Position numbers and translations under genes: made by a program
NCBI GenBank assembly: GCA_964036315.1
Contig: OZ038479.1
Coordinates: forward strand, 55,559,246-55,623,245
Origin: Acanthosepion esculentum
Lineage: Eukaryota > Mollusca > Cephalopoda > Sepiida > Sepiidae
Reading direction: 5' to 3'
DNA length: 64,000 bases
Shown here: positions 45,157 to 56,682 of the stretch, piece after piece
Layout: each line of letters starts with the position of its first letter
Position numbering within the stretch: position 1 is the stretch's first letter
Notes under the pieces: generated by a model
Seen by the model: the letters and a program-made list of their open reading frames with translations, nothing else
The model's database searches: none
What the model was told of the DNA's origin: nothing

Positions 45157-45400
45157 GGTTTTCAAAAATGTATTGCTGGAGACATTTTGGTTTTCAAAAA
45201 TATATTGCTGTGGAAACATTTGGTTTTCAAAAATGTATTCCTGTGAAAACATTTAGTTTTCAAAAATGTATTGCTGGAAACATTTGGTTTTCAAAAATGT
45301 ATTGCTGGAAATATTTGGTTTTCAAAAATGTATTGCTGTGGAAACATTTGGTTTTCAAAAATGTATTTTCGAAAATGTATAGCTGGTAATTAATACTATT
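45157..45400. repeat. minisatellite, about 28-32 bp units
   Basis: Seven or eight copies of 'ttggttttcaaaaatgtatt' are joined by 'gctg(tg)gaaacat' variants. Because unit lengths vary, translations on both strands are repetitive and not genes. One isolated motif occurs at 17.56 kb. Confidence 0.9.
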
Positions 45401-47159
45401 TTTCCAAAAACGTATAGCCGACATCCTTATTTTTTCAAAAACAGCCTTTCTGTTGGACATAGTTTATTGCCGTACCCAGTATGCATATGCAGTTTACCGT
45501 CATACCCATGGACGCGGATGCAGTTTACCGTCATACCCAGGACGCGCAAAAAAACAAATTTGTACACAAGGTAGGTACCACTACGACATCTACTTAAAAA
45601 TCCTGCCGTAAATTTCTGCAGACAAAAGTACCTAAATAGAGAAATGGTTTCGATTATGTTTTTTTCACTAACCAATAAGTTAGAAAGGAATAGTTTTTTT
45701 ATTCTATACGTAAGAGAATGATTGAAATTTTTTCGAATACATAACAAAATAAACTAGCGGACAAATCCCGGTCTATATTTTTTTTAGCAGAAAAACATAA
45801 CAGGGCCTTAGCGTACTTTCCCCGTCCTGGCAATGGGGCAGGCAGTGCTTTGTGACGATCGCTATACTTAACATTTGCTTTTTTTTCTGACTACATTTAT
45901 ATAAGTTACAAATTAAACTGAGCGCAACTGACTATTTAGTTTTAAACAAAAGAGGCTGAAAAACTTTTGCGGATTTTGATGTCATTCTGTAATTCACCGA
46001 GGTCTTTTTTCGTTCTAAATCTGTGAATTTGTTTTGCTCATACTCTCAAAAAATAAAATCCACTATTTTATTCATAATGTTTTTTAATGTTAAAATTTTT
46101 AACACATTAAAATATTGTTAAAAAGTTGAATAATTTTAAGTTAAAATTCAACTTTTTAACAAGAAAATCTCAAGTTGATGTTAAAAATTGCAATAAAAGA
46201 TTGTTGATTTATTTAAGATGAAATGATCTATTATGACATGTCTCTAGTTGAATTGTTTACCTATGTATATAAGATATTTGTATATCAGATTGAATGAGCT
46301 ATTTATGACATGTCTCTAATTTGTGTTTATAAAAATTGACAGAAATAGAATTCATCATAAATTCTATTTCTTTCAATTTTTCTACTTGAATTATTCACCT
46401 ATATTGCATTTGCATATGATCCATTATTGTAGATAATTAGGTTACATTACAATAAAATGAAAACTGAGATTAGTGTAGTGAGGGCCCCATATCATAGATT
46501 TGGGGGATATCATAGGTTCAGGAAGGGGCCCACAAGACCCTTGCACCGGACCTGGATAACATATACATATATTTGTCATACATTCATTTCAAATTATCAT
46601 TCCTAATTAAATTATGTAAATGGAGTATAAATTTGTGTGCATAAAATAAGTGTATATATTGGATAGTGTGTTTATTGTCTCAATTTGATATTGGAGAGCA
46701 TATATTGGATATCACTTCTTAATTTGACATTAAAATTTGAATTAAAAGTTTCTTGAATTTTCAATGTTAAATTTCTTTCTTTTCATATATGAGACTTATT
46801 TATAGAACAAGGATTTTGTTCCCTTTTGGGATAAGAGGCTGGGATTTTGTCCCAAACCCATTTTTTATATTAATTAGCAAGAATATTAATCAAGGGAGGT
46901 AATTCAGAAATGATAACATTTCCTATTTGATCTTCCGGAGAAAAAATAATCTAATAGTTGCAAAAAAAAAGGAAAGAATCTTTTAAAAATATTTCTGAAG
47001 TAAAATGGCATTAAATTCTACATTGCAAGAATATCTTTACTTCCAGGCAATTATGTATCTTTCAATACATGATTGACGAGGCAGAATTTTATCCTGCAGA
47101 AGGTTGCCATTTCTTTTATCCAAGACTATAGAATCCGGTCTGTCCTGCCATTTACTTAA
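45401..47159. other. anonymous spacer with a small hairpin
   Basis: A duplicated 'ccgtcatacccaggacgcg'-type block is seen at about 45498-45545. A 45-nt near-perfect hairpin lies at 46336-46380 ('gaaatagaattcatcataa'). Repeated 'gatctattatgacatgtctct' blocks occur at about 46225 and 46290, and again at 47990. No gene is seen. Confidence 0.45.
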
Positions 47160-47310
47160 AGCTGGGGGAAGAAGATGAGGATTCATACCTTTCCCAAGGG
47201 TATTAGCATGTAAGTGAATCTAATAGATTTGACTGGAATTTGAACTCAGCTCTCCAATTCCTCAATCTGAGCTGCTATCCATTACTCCACCATCTGATTT
47301 AAAAGGCCTT
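47160..47310 (-). mobile_element. tRNA-derived SINE
   Basis: The minus strand reads 'gatggtggagtaatggatag' (A-box-like) and 'gctgagttcaaattccagtc' (B-box-like), then a tail with 'cacttacatgctaatacc'. This is the clearest of the minus-strand SINEs here. Confidence 0.65.
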
Positions 47311-47510
47311 GAAATCCTTACTTTTACTTAATACATCCAGAAGGAACTTAACATTTTTCCAATTGACCTGTCAAGATTAAAGGAAACAGAACATTAGCAT
47401 GAAACCTATTAATCTAATTTTAAAAGCCAGCAAATACTTATTTTAACTTAATACATTTAGAAGGAACTTAATGATTTTTTTCCAGCTTGGCAAGGTTTGA
47501 TGTTTAGTAA
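47311..47510. repeat. degenerate repeat of about 125 bp, interrupted by LINE insertions
   Basis: 'acttaatacatccagaagga', 'tccaattgac', 'aagattaaaggaaacagaac' and 'cctattaatct' recur at 47330, 47450, 48355 and 49605, with LINE fragments between the last copies. Confidence 0.65.
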
Positions 47511-47511
47511 T

Positions 47512-47978
47512 TTAAACTTTAAGCCCTAAATGCAAATTACTAATTGGGAACACCAAAATCAAATGAGTACAAAAACTTAAATATCTGGGAAGTGTTTTAA
47601 ATGAGGACAGAAAGTGTGATACTGAAATCTGAAGTTGTATTGAGACAGCCAAATTTGTAGTCCTAAAACTAAGCAAAGTAATAAGAGGTAAAAAAAACTT
47701 TGTTAGAAACAAAGAAAAGAATACTGAACTGTTACAGAATATCTCTATATGGCAGTGAATACTGAACAATCTTTCTAAAGATGAAAAAGAGATTTGAAGC
47801 AACAAAAATGTAGTTCTACAGAAGGATGCTGAGGATACCATGGACTGAACATGTGAGCAACACTGAAGTTTTAGAGAAAGTGGAAACAAAAAAGCAACTT
47901 ATATTTAATGTCAGGAAGAGACAGTTGAAATTTCTGGAGCACATTATGAGGAAGGAGGGTTTGGAAAATCTGATTTAT
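47512..47978 (+). pseudogene. RTE-like LINE tail, second copy
   Basis: Plus-strand translation across frameshifts shows KYLGSVLNEDRK, RRMLRIPWTEHVSN and QLKFLEHIMRKEGLENL, the same order as at 4.3-4.7 kb. Only the region after the catalytic core is present. The minus-strand 125-residue frame at 47512-47889 is the antisense of this and not a gene. Confidence 0.78.
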
Positions 47979-48049
47979 TAAAGATGGAATGATCTATAAT
48001 GACAGGTCTCTAATTTGTATTTAGAAAACTTATCAAGTCTAAGTTTTAT

Positions 48050-48240
48050 AATCAGGGTGGACTTGCAGGTGCCTATTCAGCTGTGAACCCCTTCAAAATT
48101 CAGATCTACATAATTCAAAAGAATACGGAGCCTCTCCAGTGTATATTTGTATAAGTCTTTTCAAATTTAAACTATCTAAAAAGGACGCATTAAAAATTTA
48201 ACAAGAATATTTCCATTTCTGACCATCCCATCATCTCAAG
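48050..48240 (-). pseudogene. orphan zinc-finger tail fragment
   Basis: The plus-strand sequence 'cagatctacataattcaaaa', 'cggagcctctccagtg' and 'tcttttcaaatttaaac' matches the decayed tail downstream of ZNF-3 (31690-31800) and the hAT-flanking sequence at 55.5 kb. It marks a further unit whose finger array is lost or never copied. Confidence 0.6.
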
Positions 48241-48457
48241 ATTCAATATGACCAACAAGAAACAATACAAAGTAAGACAGAGTAAGAACAAATAAGCATA
48301 TTTGTATATACATTATCAGAAATGCATTTCACTCCTTGAAATCTTTATTTTTACTTAATACATTTGGAAGGAAATTAACACTTTCTCCAGTTGATCTGTC
48401 AAGATTAAAGGAAACAGAACATTGGTAAAACACCTATTAATCTGATTTAAAAAGCCA
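48241..48457. repeat. spacer and 125-bp repeat copy
   Basis: A copy of the 47.3 kb repeat unit runs to the LINE junction at about 48457. Confidence 0.55.
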
Positions 48458-49605
48458 TCAAATACTTATTTTTACCCACAACTTTATGATACTGGAGTCT
48501 TTCAGATTACTGAGTCCAAAAAGGTCATAGAAGGAGTCTTTGAAGACATCATCAGAGACTAGGGTGAGTGCATGGATAGAGATGAGAGTCAGAAAAGTAC
48601 CATGCTTGAGAGTGTCATGAAGCATTTGCTGATGGCAATAGGGATGAGGCTGCTCCATGAGTTTGGTCTGTATGACAAAGTCAACCCTGTGAATGTGTTT
48701 CTTGCCTGCCTCCTTACCTTTCCAAAAGATTGTATAGTTGAATCTGATTTCTCTGATGTTTCCTTCTTTGGCAAGTTTGATTTCAGCCAAATCAGCCACA
48801 TCGATGTCAAAACAGGCCAGCTGGTGAAAACAAGTGCTGTTTAACATACATACGTTCCATGCTCTGATAGTCAAGGGCTTGAAAGCAACAAAGATTTCGT
48901 AAGTTTGTGATCTTAAGTTTTGACTGCATGAATGGGTCTCTTGCTTCCTGCAGTTAGCCAGCCAGACGTATGACTGATGACTACCTCACCTTTTCTAGGG
49001 GCTTCACAATCTGGGGTGGGCTGCAGGAATCCTGAATAGGCCAGCTCAGTCATGAGCCCAGCTGCTGCATCCTTGTGTCATCTCAGGTCATGAGAACTAA
49101 GACCATCACAAACCTGCCACCAATGTGTTTGCTCCTGCCCCTGTTGCCAGTGGAGCAATCGCTGTTGGAATTGCTGAAGGGTGGTAGAAAGTGAAGTCAA
49201 AGTTAGTTTGATAAGCCCATTTACATGAAGTTGATTTTAGTGGACAACTCTGCATCATGGAGAAGCCCACATTGGCCAAAAGCGCCTTCCACACAGCTCA
49301 AAGGGGATTCGGACAGGTGAGATCTGGCAAATCTGGTTGCATCTGGCTGCCAGATGCTTGGTCTGTCAAAGTTTGGTTTGGTTATACCAGCCCGACTAGT
49401 GCTGCCCTCTTCTGCCAGTTTGGTTGTTAAGATCATATAAATCTATGCCTATTCTGCTGTTAGGGTCTTCAGGTGTTGGTCATGTTCAGTCTGGTCCCTC
49501 CTCCTTGACCTTACCACTATGGGTAGCACTAGAGAAGATGAAATTCCAGACGGCTTCGCTCTTGGGGGTCACTGGTACACACAAGCCCTCTACCATGACT
49601 AAGTT
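48458..49605 (-). pseudogene. RTE-like LINE, 5' region and endonuclease N-terminus
   Basis: The minus-strand frame at 48458-48874 (138 residues) begins MTIRAWNVCML. It contains DIDVADLAEIKLAKEGNIREI, whose ETR-type glutamate position (E) follows the A-x-x motif, and later STILT-like and VSDDVFKDSFYDLF blocks. This matches the N-terminal half of an apurinic endonuclease domain of RTE-type LINEs. The 0.7 kb upstream is non-coding and may be the element's 5' UTR. Reverse transcriptase is absent. The insertion splits a copy of the 125-bp repeat, which resumes at about 49605. Confidence 0.68.
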
Positions 49606-49985
49606 AATACATTCAGAAGGAAATTAACACTTTCTCCAATTGACTTTTGAAGATTAAAGGAAACAACATTGGCATCAAACATTAATTTGAGTTAAAATTC
49701 CTTGAAATCCTTTTACTAATCCATTTATTAATTTCACACTTTTCCCCACAGTTTAAACTGAAAACTTTAATTATTATAGTTGATTCAAAGTTTGACTGGC
49801 ATGCTTGTATAATTTGTATTGTTTCCAGTATGTCATGGCAGAATAGATTTTGTATTTGATATCACACAAACAATAATGGTAGCCAGATTCAGCATTTATC
49901 TAAGGTGGACTCCAAGTTACCAATGCGGATACTTGTGACTGGATGCCTCTAGGTTGTGAGTCAGAGAAAGGATCAAAGAACATGA
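49606..49985. repeat. 125-bp repeat resumed, then spacer
   Basis: 'taatacattcagaaggaaatt' and 'aagattaaaggaaacaac' continue the split repeat. The rest is anonymous. Confidence 0.5.
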
Positions 49986-49989
49986 AGTG

Positions 49990-50225
49990 TATTGTAAATT
50001 CTTATGGGTGCATGGGCAAGTGGTTGGGACATTTGCTTTTCTGACACGAGACCTGGGTTCCCATCTTAGCATGTGTTACAAAATGTGGAGGTAAGGGCCA
50101 GGATGATCGGGGATTAGTCAAAACACCCCAAGGGTATAATATTCTAACAGTGATGGATTGTCTGGGTTTTGTCTAGAAGTCCAAAATTGTGCAAAGTCAG
50201 CAGAGGGCCACGGGTATTTTGAAGC
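49990..50225 (+). mobile_element. tRNA-derived SINE-like element
   Basis: 'gggcaagtggttgggacatt' (A-box-like) is followed about 35 nt later by 'gacctgggttcccatc' (B-box-like). A further body of about 150 bp has 'aagggccaggatgatcgggg'. The boundaries are approximate. Confidence 0.55.
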
Positions 50226-50899
50226 ATTGACACACTTCCCACACCCACGTATGAGAGGTTATATACATGGTTATTTTTTAACTTTTATCAAAGACAACAT
50301 CCTTGTACATGTAGTTATGGATAATATTATGCATTAATTACTAATTTTTTTAATTAATAACTATTTGTGCTCAGTTGTTGACATTAATAGCTATCAGCTG
50401 ATGTGTTAAAATTTTGGAATAATGCAATAACGAACATTTAAATTTCATCTCTCTCCGATAGATGTTGCGATCGGTAAATAATTCAGCAGAAGGATGTTGG
50501 CATCGTTCCAGGTTGTTTTTTAGTGGCACTTTGATGCTTAGAGGTAGCAAGTTTACCACTCACGCTGATATTCAGGTGTCACACGTGCACTCTCTACACA
50601 TTCAACTATATACGAATGTTAGTCTTTGCTTCTAGCAGACCCGTGTATGGTTTTCTTTGTCTGGTACATGTTATTAAAATGGCTGACATTTACGCACTTC
50701 CTACGCATCAGTCCTTTTGCTGGGCAAGCTGTGTCTATGGTGAAATCCACACCTGCCACATTTGTTGAACTGTTTTTGTTTGTTTTCTCTTCTTCATTCA
50801 AATATATTTCTTTGTATCTGGACGTATTTTCATGCTTTGTGGGTGGACTGTATTGTGTTGACGGAAAGAGTTTTGGAAACTTGTTTTTGGAAATCTGTG
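50226..50899. other. anonymous spacer
   Basis: No domain is recognised. Part near 50.63-50.9 kb may belong to the LINE that follows, but I cannot read it. Confidence 0.35.
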
Positions 50900-51660
50900 G
50901 TTGACCGGGGCAGGAAATGGCGTGTAAATGGCCCTCCAAAACGAAACTGCTCTCCTTTACCGGCCACAGAGAACCCTCCCTGCATCCCATCAGAATAGCC
51001 GATTCCCAACTCCTCAAGAGCACCTCGTTAGGCCCGCTTGATCTCACGCTGTCTACTGACATGGATGGGAATAAATACATTGAATCAATAGCTTCGTCTA
51101 ACGCAAGGAAACTTCATTCTCTCTGTCATGCCAGAAAGTTTTTCTCATCTGAGTCCATCCTTCAAATCTATAAATCAACCATCCGTCCTTGCATGGAGTA
51201 TTGCTGTCATATATGGTCTGGTGCTCCCACTGTATGTCTCGAGGTCCTCGACAAAATCCAGAGATGAATATGCAAGATAATAGGTCCTGATCTGGCATCT
51301 AGTCTACAGTCGCTATTCCACAGATGTGCCGTGGCCTCTCTCTGTCTCTTCTACAAGTATTTTCATGGCAACTGTTCCAACGAGCTACTTTCGCTGATTC
51401 CCGGACTGCATGAATTTAAGCAAGTTATCAGACCGGCATCTCAGTCCCACCCTTTCACTGTCAAAACAGTTAAATGTAACTGTCTCTTCTACTCAAACAA
51501 TTTCTTCTCCGACACTTCCCGAGTGTGGAACTCCCTTCCCCTTACTTTCTTTCCCGATGACTATAATCTTTGAATATTCAAGTGTAATGTCAATCAACAT
51601 CCGACATCCTATGCTTGTTCCCTGCCCTTCTCTGTTTCCTTTCCCCAAACATGTCTCTTT
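50900..51660 (+). pseudogene. jockey-like LINE, reverse-transcriptase C-terminus
   Basis: The frame at 50917-51267 reads KTKLLSFTGHREPS, then SSNARKLHSLCHARKFFS, IYKSTIRPCMEYCCHIW and VLDKIQR. After a stop the next frame gives ASLCLFYKYFHGNCSNELLS and SRVWNSLPLTFFPDDYNL, then in another frame the FK-x-NVNQH ending. This is the standard order of the thumb and C-terminal region in jockey-type LINEs. The catalytic FADD region and endonuclease are missing and at least two frame breaks are present. It is the better preserved of two copies (see 3490). Confidence 0.82.
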
Positions 51661-51714
51661 ACTCTTGTTCTCAATCTAGGGTATCACTTTTAGCTATTAG
51701 ACATTAACTACTTC

Positions 51715-52060
51715 TTCCAGTACTACTTGGTTGTACAAGTCCATTAATCTTCTTCATGTTTTGTCACTACATATTCCCATGACATGGTCACATATCATAC
51801 TGTCTTTTAAATGCTCAAACTCACATCTTCCTGCTTGTGTTTTTATGACAGGGAAGTTTCTCCTTCCCAGTGTCCTTGTGTTAAACCAATATCTTTCATG
51901 GGCTATAGCTTTCTTGTCTTGAACATATTCCTGGTATTTTCTCATTAGCATCTTATAATTTCCTTTTTCTCTGTCAGTGAATGTTAGAACATTGTCTACC
52001 TCAATTGCCTTTTTTTCCATCCATGTGCAGGATTCGTACACATTTTATTTTGTCTGGCTT
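51715..52060 (-). pseudogene. Gypsy-type gag fragment
   Basis: The minus-strand frame at 51754-52041 contains TFTDREKGNYKMLMRKYQEYV, KAIAHERYWFNTRTLGR, CEFEHLKDSMICDHVMG and ICSDKT, then a stop and RRLMDLYN. This resembles the gag region common in Ty3/Gypsy retrotransposons (ERYxFNxR and CEFxxLKDSMIxD motifs). Only about 100 codons remain, with no zinc knuckle, protease or polymerase nearby on this strand. It is unrelated to the plus-strand Gypsy copy next door. Confidence 0.72.
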
Positions 52061-52559
52061 GGTAATTTTTTCTGATGACACAAGGTACAATTCAAATTTC
52101 TATAATCAATTTCCTTCCCAGAACATCTGTGTGGGTGTTTGAATAATATACATTACTGTATGTGTGAATATTCAATTCTGACACCATGTATTTCCATATG
52201 TGGTGTTTCAGTATGGAAGACAACAACAGCTTAGGAGATCTGGTTGATAGTAGTTTATTCCAATTTCACATGTTCAAAAATGTATATAGAGTCCATGTCT
52301 CATGGTGAGGTCTCATTTTTTTAATTTCACATGTCAGAATCTCATTCAGGAAAAGCCCTGTTTCAAGGGGCATAACAGGGTTTATGAGTTTATGCACAAA
52401 TGTTGTTCATAATCTGCCCTGATTTTTTGAACAGGGGTAGAGGTTTATCCCTGGTTTTCTGTTTAGAATTGGGCTTCCAGTACCTTCTAAAGTCTACTTT
52501 AACTATACACTCCTAATGTCTCTGTCTGAACTCTGAAATTTTATTTGTGTGGAGAATTA
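52061..52559. other. anonymous spacer
   Basis: No feature is recognised. Confidence 0.35.
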
Positions 52560-55015
52560 CCTTGGAGGTCCAAGAGGGCTAGAGTAGTGTAGCCTAAATG
52601 TACGAGTGAATTGTTAGCGAGGCAGACCGTCCAAGCATTGGTGCTGGAATGATGAGGCGCATACGTCAGTGAGTCAGATAGAGGCTGGCAGTGTGCTCAA
52701 TATGCAAATTCTCCGGCTTGGCAAGAATGTATAAAAAAGGCATAGTTTTCGTTGAGTCAGCAGAATGAGTTTGTGTGTTCAGTGTAGTTCACATCGGGGC
52801 ATACTAAACCAGAATTAATTGCAAGAGTGTTTCCAGTGTCTGTCCTACAGAATCCTAAGTTTTCTGCAACAAGCTATTTTGGCACCATTACTATGGCGAA
52901 GGTGCACACAAGCAGGGACATGATAAAGCCATTTACTGGCGAAGGGATGTAGCAGCATGGTTGAAAAAGGGGAGGCTGGTGGCAAAACTTCAGCTGGTGG
53001 ATGATGTCGCAAGTCTGCTGCCATTGGATCTGGATGGTGATGCGCTAATCCTCTACATGGAGATAGATGAAGATGTTCAAAGTGATACAGACAAGATAGA
53101 TGCCCTGTTGAAGGAGGCGTTTTTCGATGGTGCGTTTACAGCTTACAGGAAGCTGAATCTGGTCAAGTGGGCTGGAGAGCAGGTAGATGTGTATATGAAC
53201 AGGATCAGGCAGTTGGTTGGGTTTGAGGGAGTTGGGCTGGAAAGGCTCAACAAACTTCACTGATGCCATTTCCATCACTCTTCAACAGGCATCAAACATC
53301 AACACCCTACCTATGGCAGACTTGCTAGTGAAAACACAATTACTGACGACAGCTGGGAACCAACCTTGCAGTTATACCATAGCCTCTACTCTACCAAGAG
53401 CAGTCCCAGCACCAGTGTAAACTGCTACAGGTGCAGTGACGAGGGTCACACAGCAAACGACTGCAAAAAGTGTGGAACATGTTGTTATTGATGCAGCAAA
53501 GTTGGGTACTGGGCTCAGGACTGTCCGGGAAACGAGACAGGGGATGAGGCATCACCGCTGACCTCCTCCCCACCAAGACGTAAATGTAGCGCTCACAGAA
53601 ACAAGAATTTATGTTGACCGTATGCAGTTTTCAGCGCTAATTGGCACTGGTTGTTCGCGGTCAATAGTAGATGCAGATTGGTGCCAATCCTGGAGGCAGG
53701 AAAGGGTGGACATCAGGAGCCAATGCAGTCGTGAAGGGCTGGGATAATGAGTGAAAGACACCTTCCTCCATCATTTGATGTTTGAGAGTGTGGATGCAGA
53801 TAAGCGGAATGATCCGGCTCACAGGGATTGGTGCATGGACAGTTGGGCGATTAATGTGTGGGTTGATGCAAGTTCTTTAGCAATCAGTGTAATGTTGGAG
53901 ATGCACAGTCCTGTGCTGAAGGATGCTTGTTGAATGCAACCTGAAAACAATGAACAACACACAAGCCTGGCTGAACTAGATGCCATATCAAAAGGCATTA
54001 ACTTGGCTCTCAAATGGTGCTGTACATAAGCACGGAATCTTTCTGTGTGTACCACTGGGTATTGGACACTCTTACCGGAAAGGCATGAGGGCATACCAAG
54101 GCAGCAAATGAGATGCTTATCAGAAGATGGTTGAGTACACGCATAGTGACGGAATATGAGCTGACTGTGAACGTGATGTTGGTTACATCAACTGAAAACA
54201 TGGCCCACCAACTGACCAGGGCACCGCAGTGATGGTTTAATGTGATGAAGAAGGAGAATGGACCCAGCCCATTGACCAGTGCTGTCCACGTGGATAGGCT
54301 GGATGCAAGTCAAATCCAGTCAATCCACAGTAATGGACACCCAGGAAAATGGTGCACCACTTACTTCATCAGGAGAGTTTACCCAGCAACAACAACAGCT
54401 TAACAAAAGCACAGGGGTGCGAAGAATGCCAATCGACATTTGCTGGGAGAAGGGAAAGCTGGAGGTGAATAGGTTCATGCCATATCTTAACGCTCACAGA
54501 CTGCGGCCCGTTGCGTTTCTCTATTTGGAAGCAGTCAGCAAGACAAGACTCAGCAAGTGTGACTCGGCAGCTAGAGATGGTGTTCTTTGAGTGTGGCCCA
54601 CTGTATAAACTCCTTATGGACAATTACACAGCCTTTGGCTGTAGGGAGTTCAGAACTTTTGCATACGAGTGGGGAATATGCCTGCAATTCCGTTGTGCGT
54701 ACACCCCAGCTGGGAATGGTATAGCAGAGCGATGTCACTGTTCAGTGAAATGAATTGTGGCCAGGATGCTCTGTTCCATCCAGGAGGCTGTCTACTGGCA
54801 CAATGTGACTGAGAAATGACCACTCACACCTGACTGCACCAGCCAATGCAATCTACTGATATGAAGTTTGGGTGAGGTGGGGTCATGCCATGACAACGCC
54901 CTCAGTTCCTGGTCATAACCCTTACCAGGTGGGAGATCATGTGTGGCCCAAGAAACCGCAGAGTTGGTGTACCACAAAGTTCGATAGGGATCAAGTAATG
55001 AAGATAATTAGCCCA
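52560..55015 (+). mobile_element. Gypsy-type LTR retrotransposon, defective, lacking reverse transcriptase
   Basis: A promoter-like leader with 'gtataaaaaagg' near 52729 precedes gag. Gag starts at the ATG at 52893 (MAKVHTSRDMIKPF), shifts frame near 52948 and continues to about 53261. Two CCHC knuckles follow (CYRCSDEGHTANDC and, after a stop, CSKVGYWAQDC), then a degraded protease site (GTGCS instead of D[ST]G). The text then jumps to an RNase H-like block (VWVDASSLAISVML and AELDAISKGINLALKW) without any reverse-transcriptase palm, so about 1 kb has been lost near 53.7 kb. A zinc-binding integrase segment (GHPG..) and integrase core pieces (MDNYTAF and GNGIAERCH, holding the second Asp and the Glu) follow. 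There are many stops and no matching 3' LTR was found. Confidence 0.82.
52893..53261 (+). pseudogene. gag remnant of the Gypsy element
   Basis: After the ATG at 52893 and a frameshift near 52948, about 100 residues read openly (LVAKLQLVDDVASLLPLDLD and ALLKEAFFDGAFTAYRKL). This is the capsid-like part of a Ty3/Gypsy gag, which assembles the particle that packages element RNA. It stops before the zinc knuckles. Confidence 0.7.
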
Positions 55016-55341
55016 TAGTCCTGTCTAGTGAATGGAATACCCAACCACATGAAAGACATGTGCCCATATTAAATCTTGACCTCTTCAAATCTGGAATTGG
55101 CTTTCTGTTATCTTGCCCTTTCCTGTGCTGATACAACTTCATACAGTAACCCTCTACCATAAGTGGCCCTTGGGCCTTATACTGGGTGAACATTAGGAAA
55201 AAAATGATACAGACAGAAGAGTAACAAGGTTTTATGACTGAGGATTTGAGCTTGCTAGCATTGTTCACACTGCTTACAGAAAAAAATCAATGGTTGCATT
55301 CAGGAGAAATGTCAATCACAGACCTATAAAATATTCCTACA

Positions 55342-55373
<32 letters not shown>

Positions 55374-55479
55374 GCTACCAAATAATTTCTGAAACATTCA
55401 ATAAGGACCAGTTCTTTTTTTAAGGTATAAAATTTAATGAGATTTTAATGGAATTTAATGTTATAATTTATAAGTAGAG
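55016..55479. other. anonymous spacer with TA microsatellite
   Basis: A (TA)n tract occupies 55346-55373. No other feature is recognised. Confidence 0.5.
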
Positions 55480-55612
55480 TGTGTTTGTACATGCCTTTTC
55501 ATCTGTAAATACCATCAAAATTCAGATCCACATAATTCAAAGAATATGGGGTCTCTCCAGTGTGCAGGTGTACAAGTTTTTTCAAATTTAAACTACTTGA
55601 AAAGGATTACAG
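55480..55612 (-). pseudogene. orphan zinc-finger tail, left of the hAT insertion
   Basis: 'cagatccacataattcaaag', 'ggtctctccagtgtgcag' and 'aactacttgaaaagga' match 31700-31790. The tail resumes at 56683 after the hAT element. The 8-bp target copy occupies 55605-55612. Confidence 0.7.
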
Positions 55613-56682
55613 CAGGGATTGGTAATCCCTGGCCTTCAGACCACATCCGGCCCATGTATGATTTTTGTCCAGCCCACTAGCTTAACCAGAAAGCAAAGAC
55701 CAAGTTAATAATTCTTACTTTAAGTATCTAGCGTGGATTGTCAATATAGCATTTTTTGTGAACATCACAACCCACATGAACAATTTGAATCTTGAGCTTC
55801 ATGGAAAGAACAAGCTTATATTTGAGATGTTTTTGTCAAATGACTGTTTTTGAAAGAAAACTTCAACCGTGCGAATTCACAACTTCAGAAAGGAAACGAC
55901 TCTCATTTTAAAAATCTCGAAAATCACAAGAGAGATATAATACCAAACATCTTTGTGAACTCTATTCAGGATTTGAGAAGCGAGTTTTCCTCTTGTTTCA
56001 CTGATTTCTGGCAATATGGAAATCAATATAAATTATTTGGTAACATCTGGAGCAAATGGCAGAAAAAAAATCAGCTGGAGATAATCAAATTACAATGCGA
56101 CAAATCTTTTTAAACAAAATTTAATTCCGAATCCACTGCTAACTTCTGCAAGAAATATGTTTTGCCAAAGCTGAAAATATAAAAGCCTATTGAATAATAT
56201 GAAAATGATAGTATCATTATTTGGTAGTACATATGCTTGTGAACAACTTTTTGCAAAAATGAAATATACTAAAAGTCATTTAAAAACAAGGTTGGGTGAC
56301 GACCACCAAGATAAAGTTTTGTTTCTGTCAACAACAAATATTTCACCTGATGTGGAGAAGTTATCAAACAATCAGCAGAAACATGTCTCACTGACTTGCC
56401 ATTTCCAACAGTATTTCATATCTAGTAAGGAATTTGCATTTTTTGTTGTTAGTTGTTATCTTGTTAATCCTGCAGTAAAATAAAGAACCTTGTTTAAATA
56501 ATATAACATTAACTTCATGGATTTTTTTCTTTAAACCTCCAGATCAAGACAGTCTTCTGGACGCGGCGATCTGAGGTTGAGGCAATTTATTATTGTACAT
56601 TTGATATCATAGCACTGCTCTTAGACACTGCACTGTTGTCTGACCGACAGACTCCCTCCCTCCAAAATGTTGCCAACCCCTG
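55613..56682 (+). mobile_element. hAT transposon, internally deleted, 1,070 bp
   Basis: The termini form an imperfect inverted repeat (cagggattggtaa; ttgccaacccctg). Flanking 8-mers gattacag and cattacag match at 7 of 8 positions, the hAT target size. Plus-strand transposase remains include an internal segment near 55760-56110 (MNNLNLELHGKNKLIFEMF and NSQLQKGNDSHFKN) and a dimerisation-domain end at 56190-56370 (SLFGSTYACEQLFAKMKYTK and SHLKTRLGDDHQ). This is the pattern of ZBED5/GTF2IRD2-like hAT proteins. The N-terminal BED finger and most of the catalytic region are missing. Confidence 0.88.

Noticed and set aside
46336..46380. Hairpin as a microRNA precursor
   Set aside because: The stem is short, AT-rich and nearly perfect with a tiny loop. 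Nothing distinguishes it from an ordinary inverted repeat without small-RNA data.
47512..47889. Minus-strand 125-residue frame as a gene
   Set aside because: It is the antisense of an RTE-like LINE tail; the plus strand carries the recognisable motifs.
27172..50225. tRNA genes at the A/B-box-like segments
   Set aside because: No cloverleaf with intact acceptor and anticodon stems can be drawn; the segments fit degenerate tRNA-derived SINEs.
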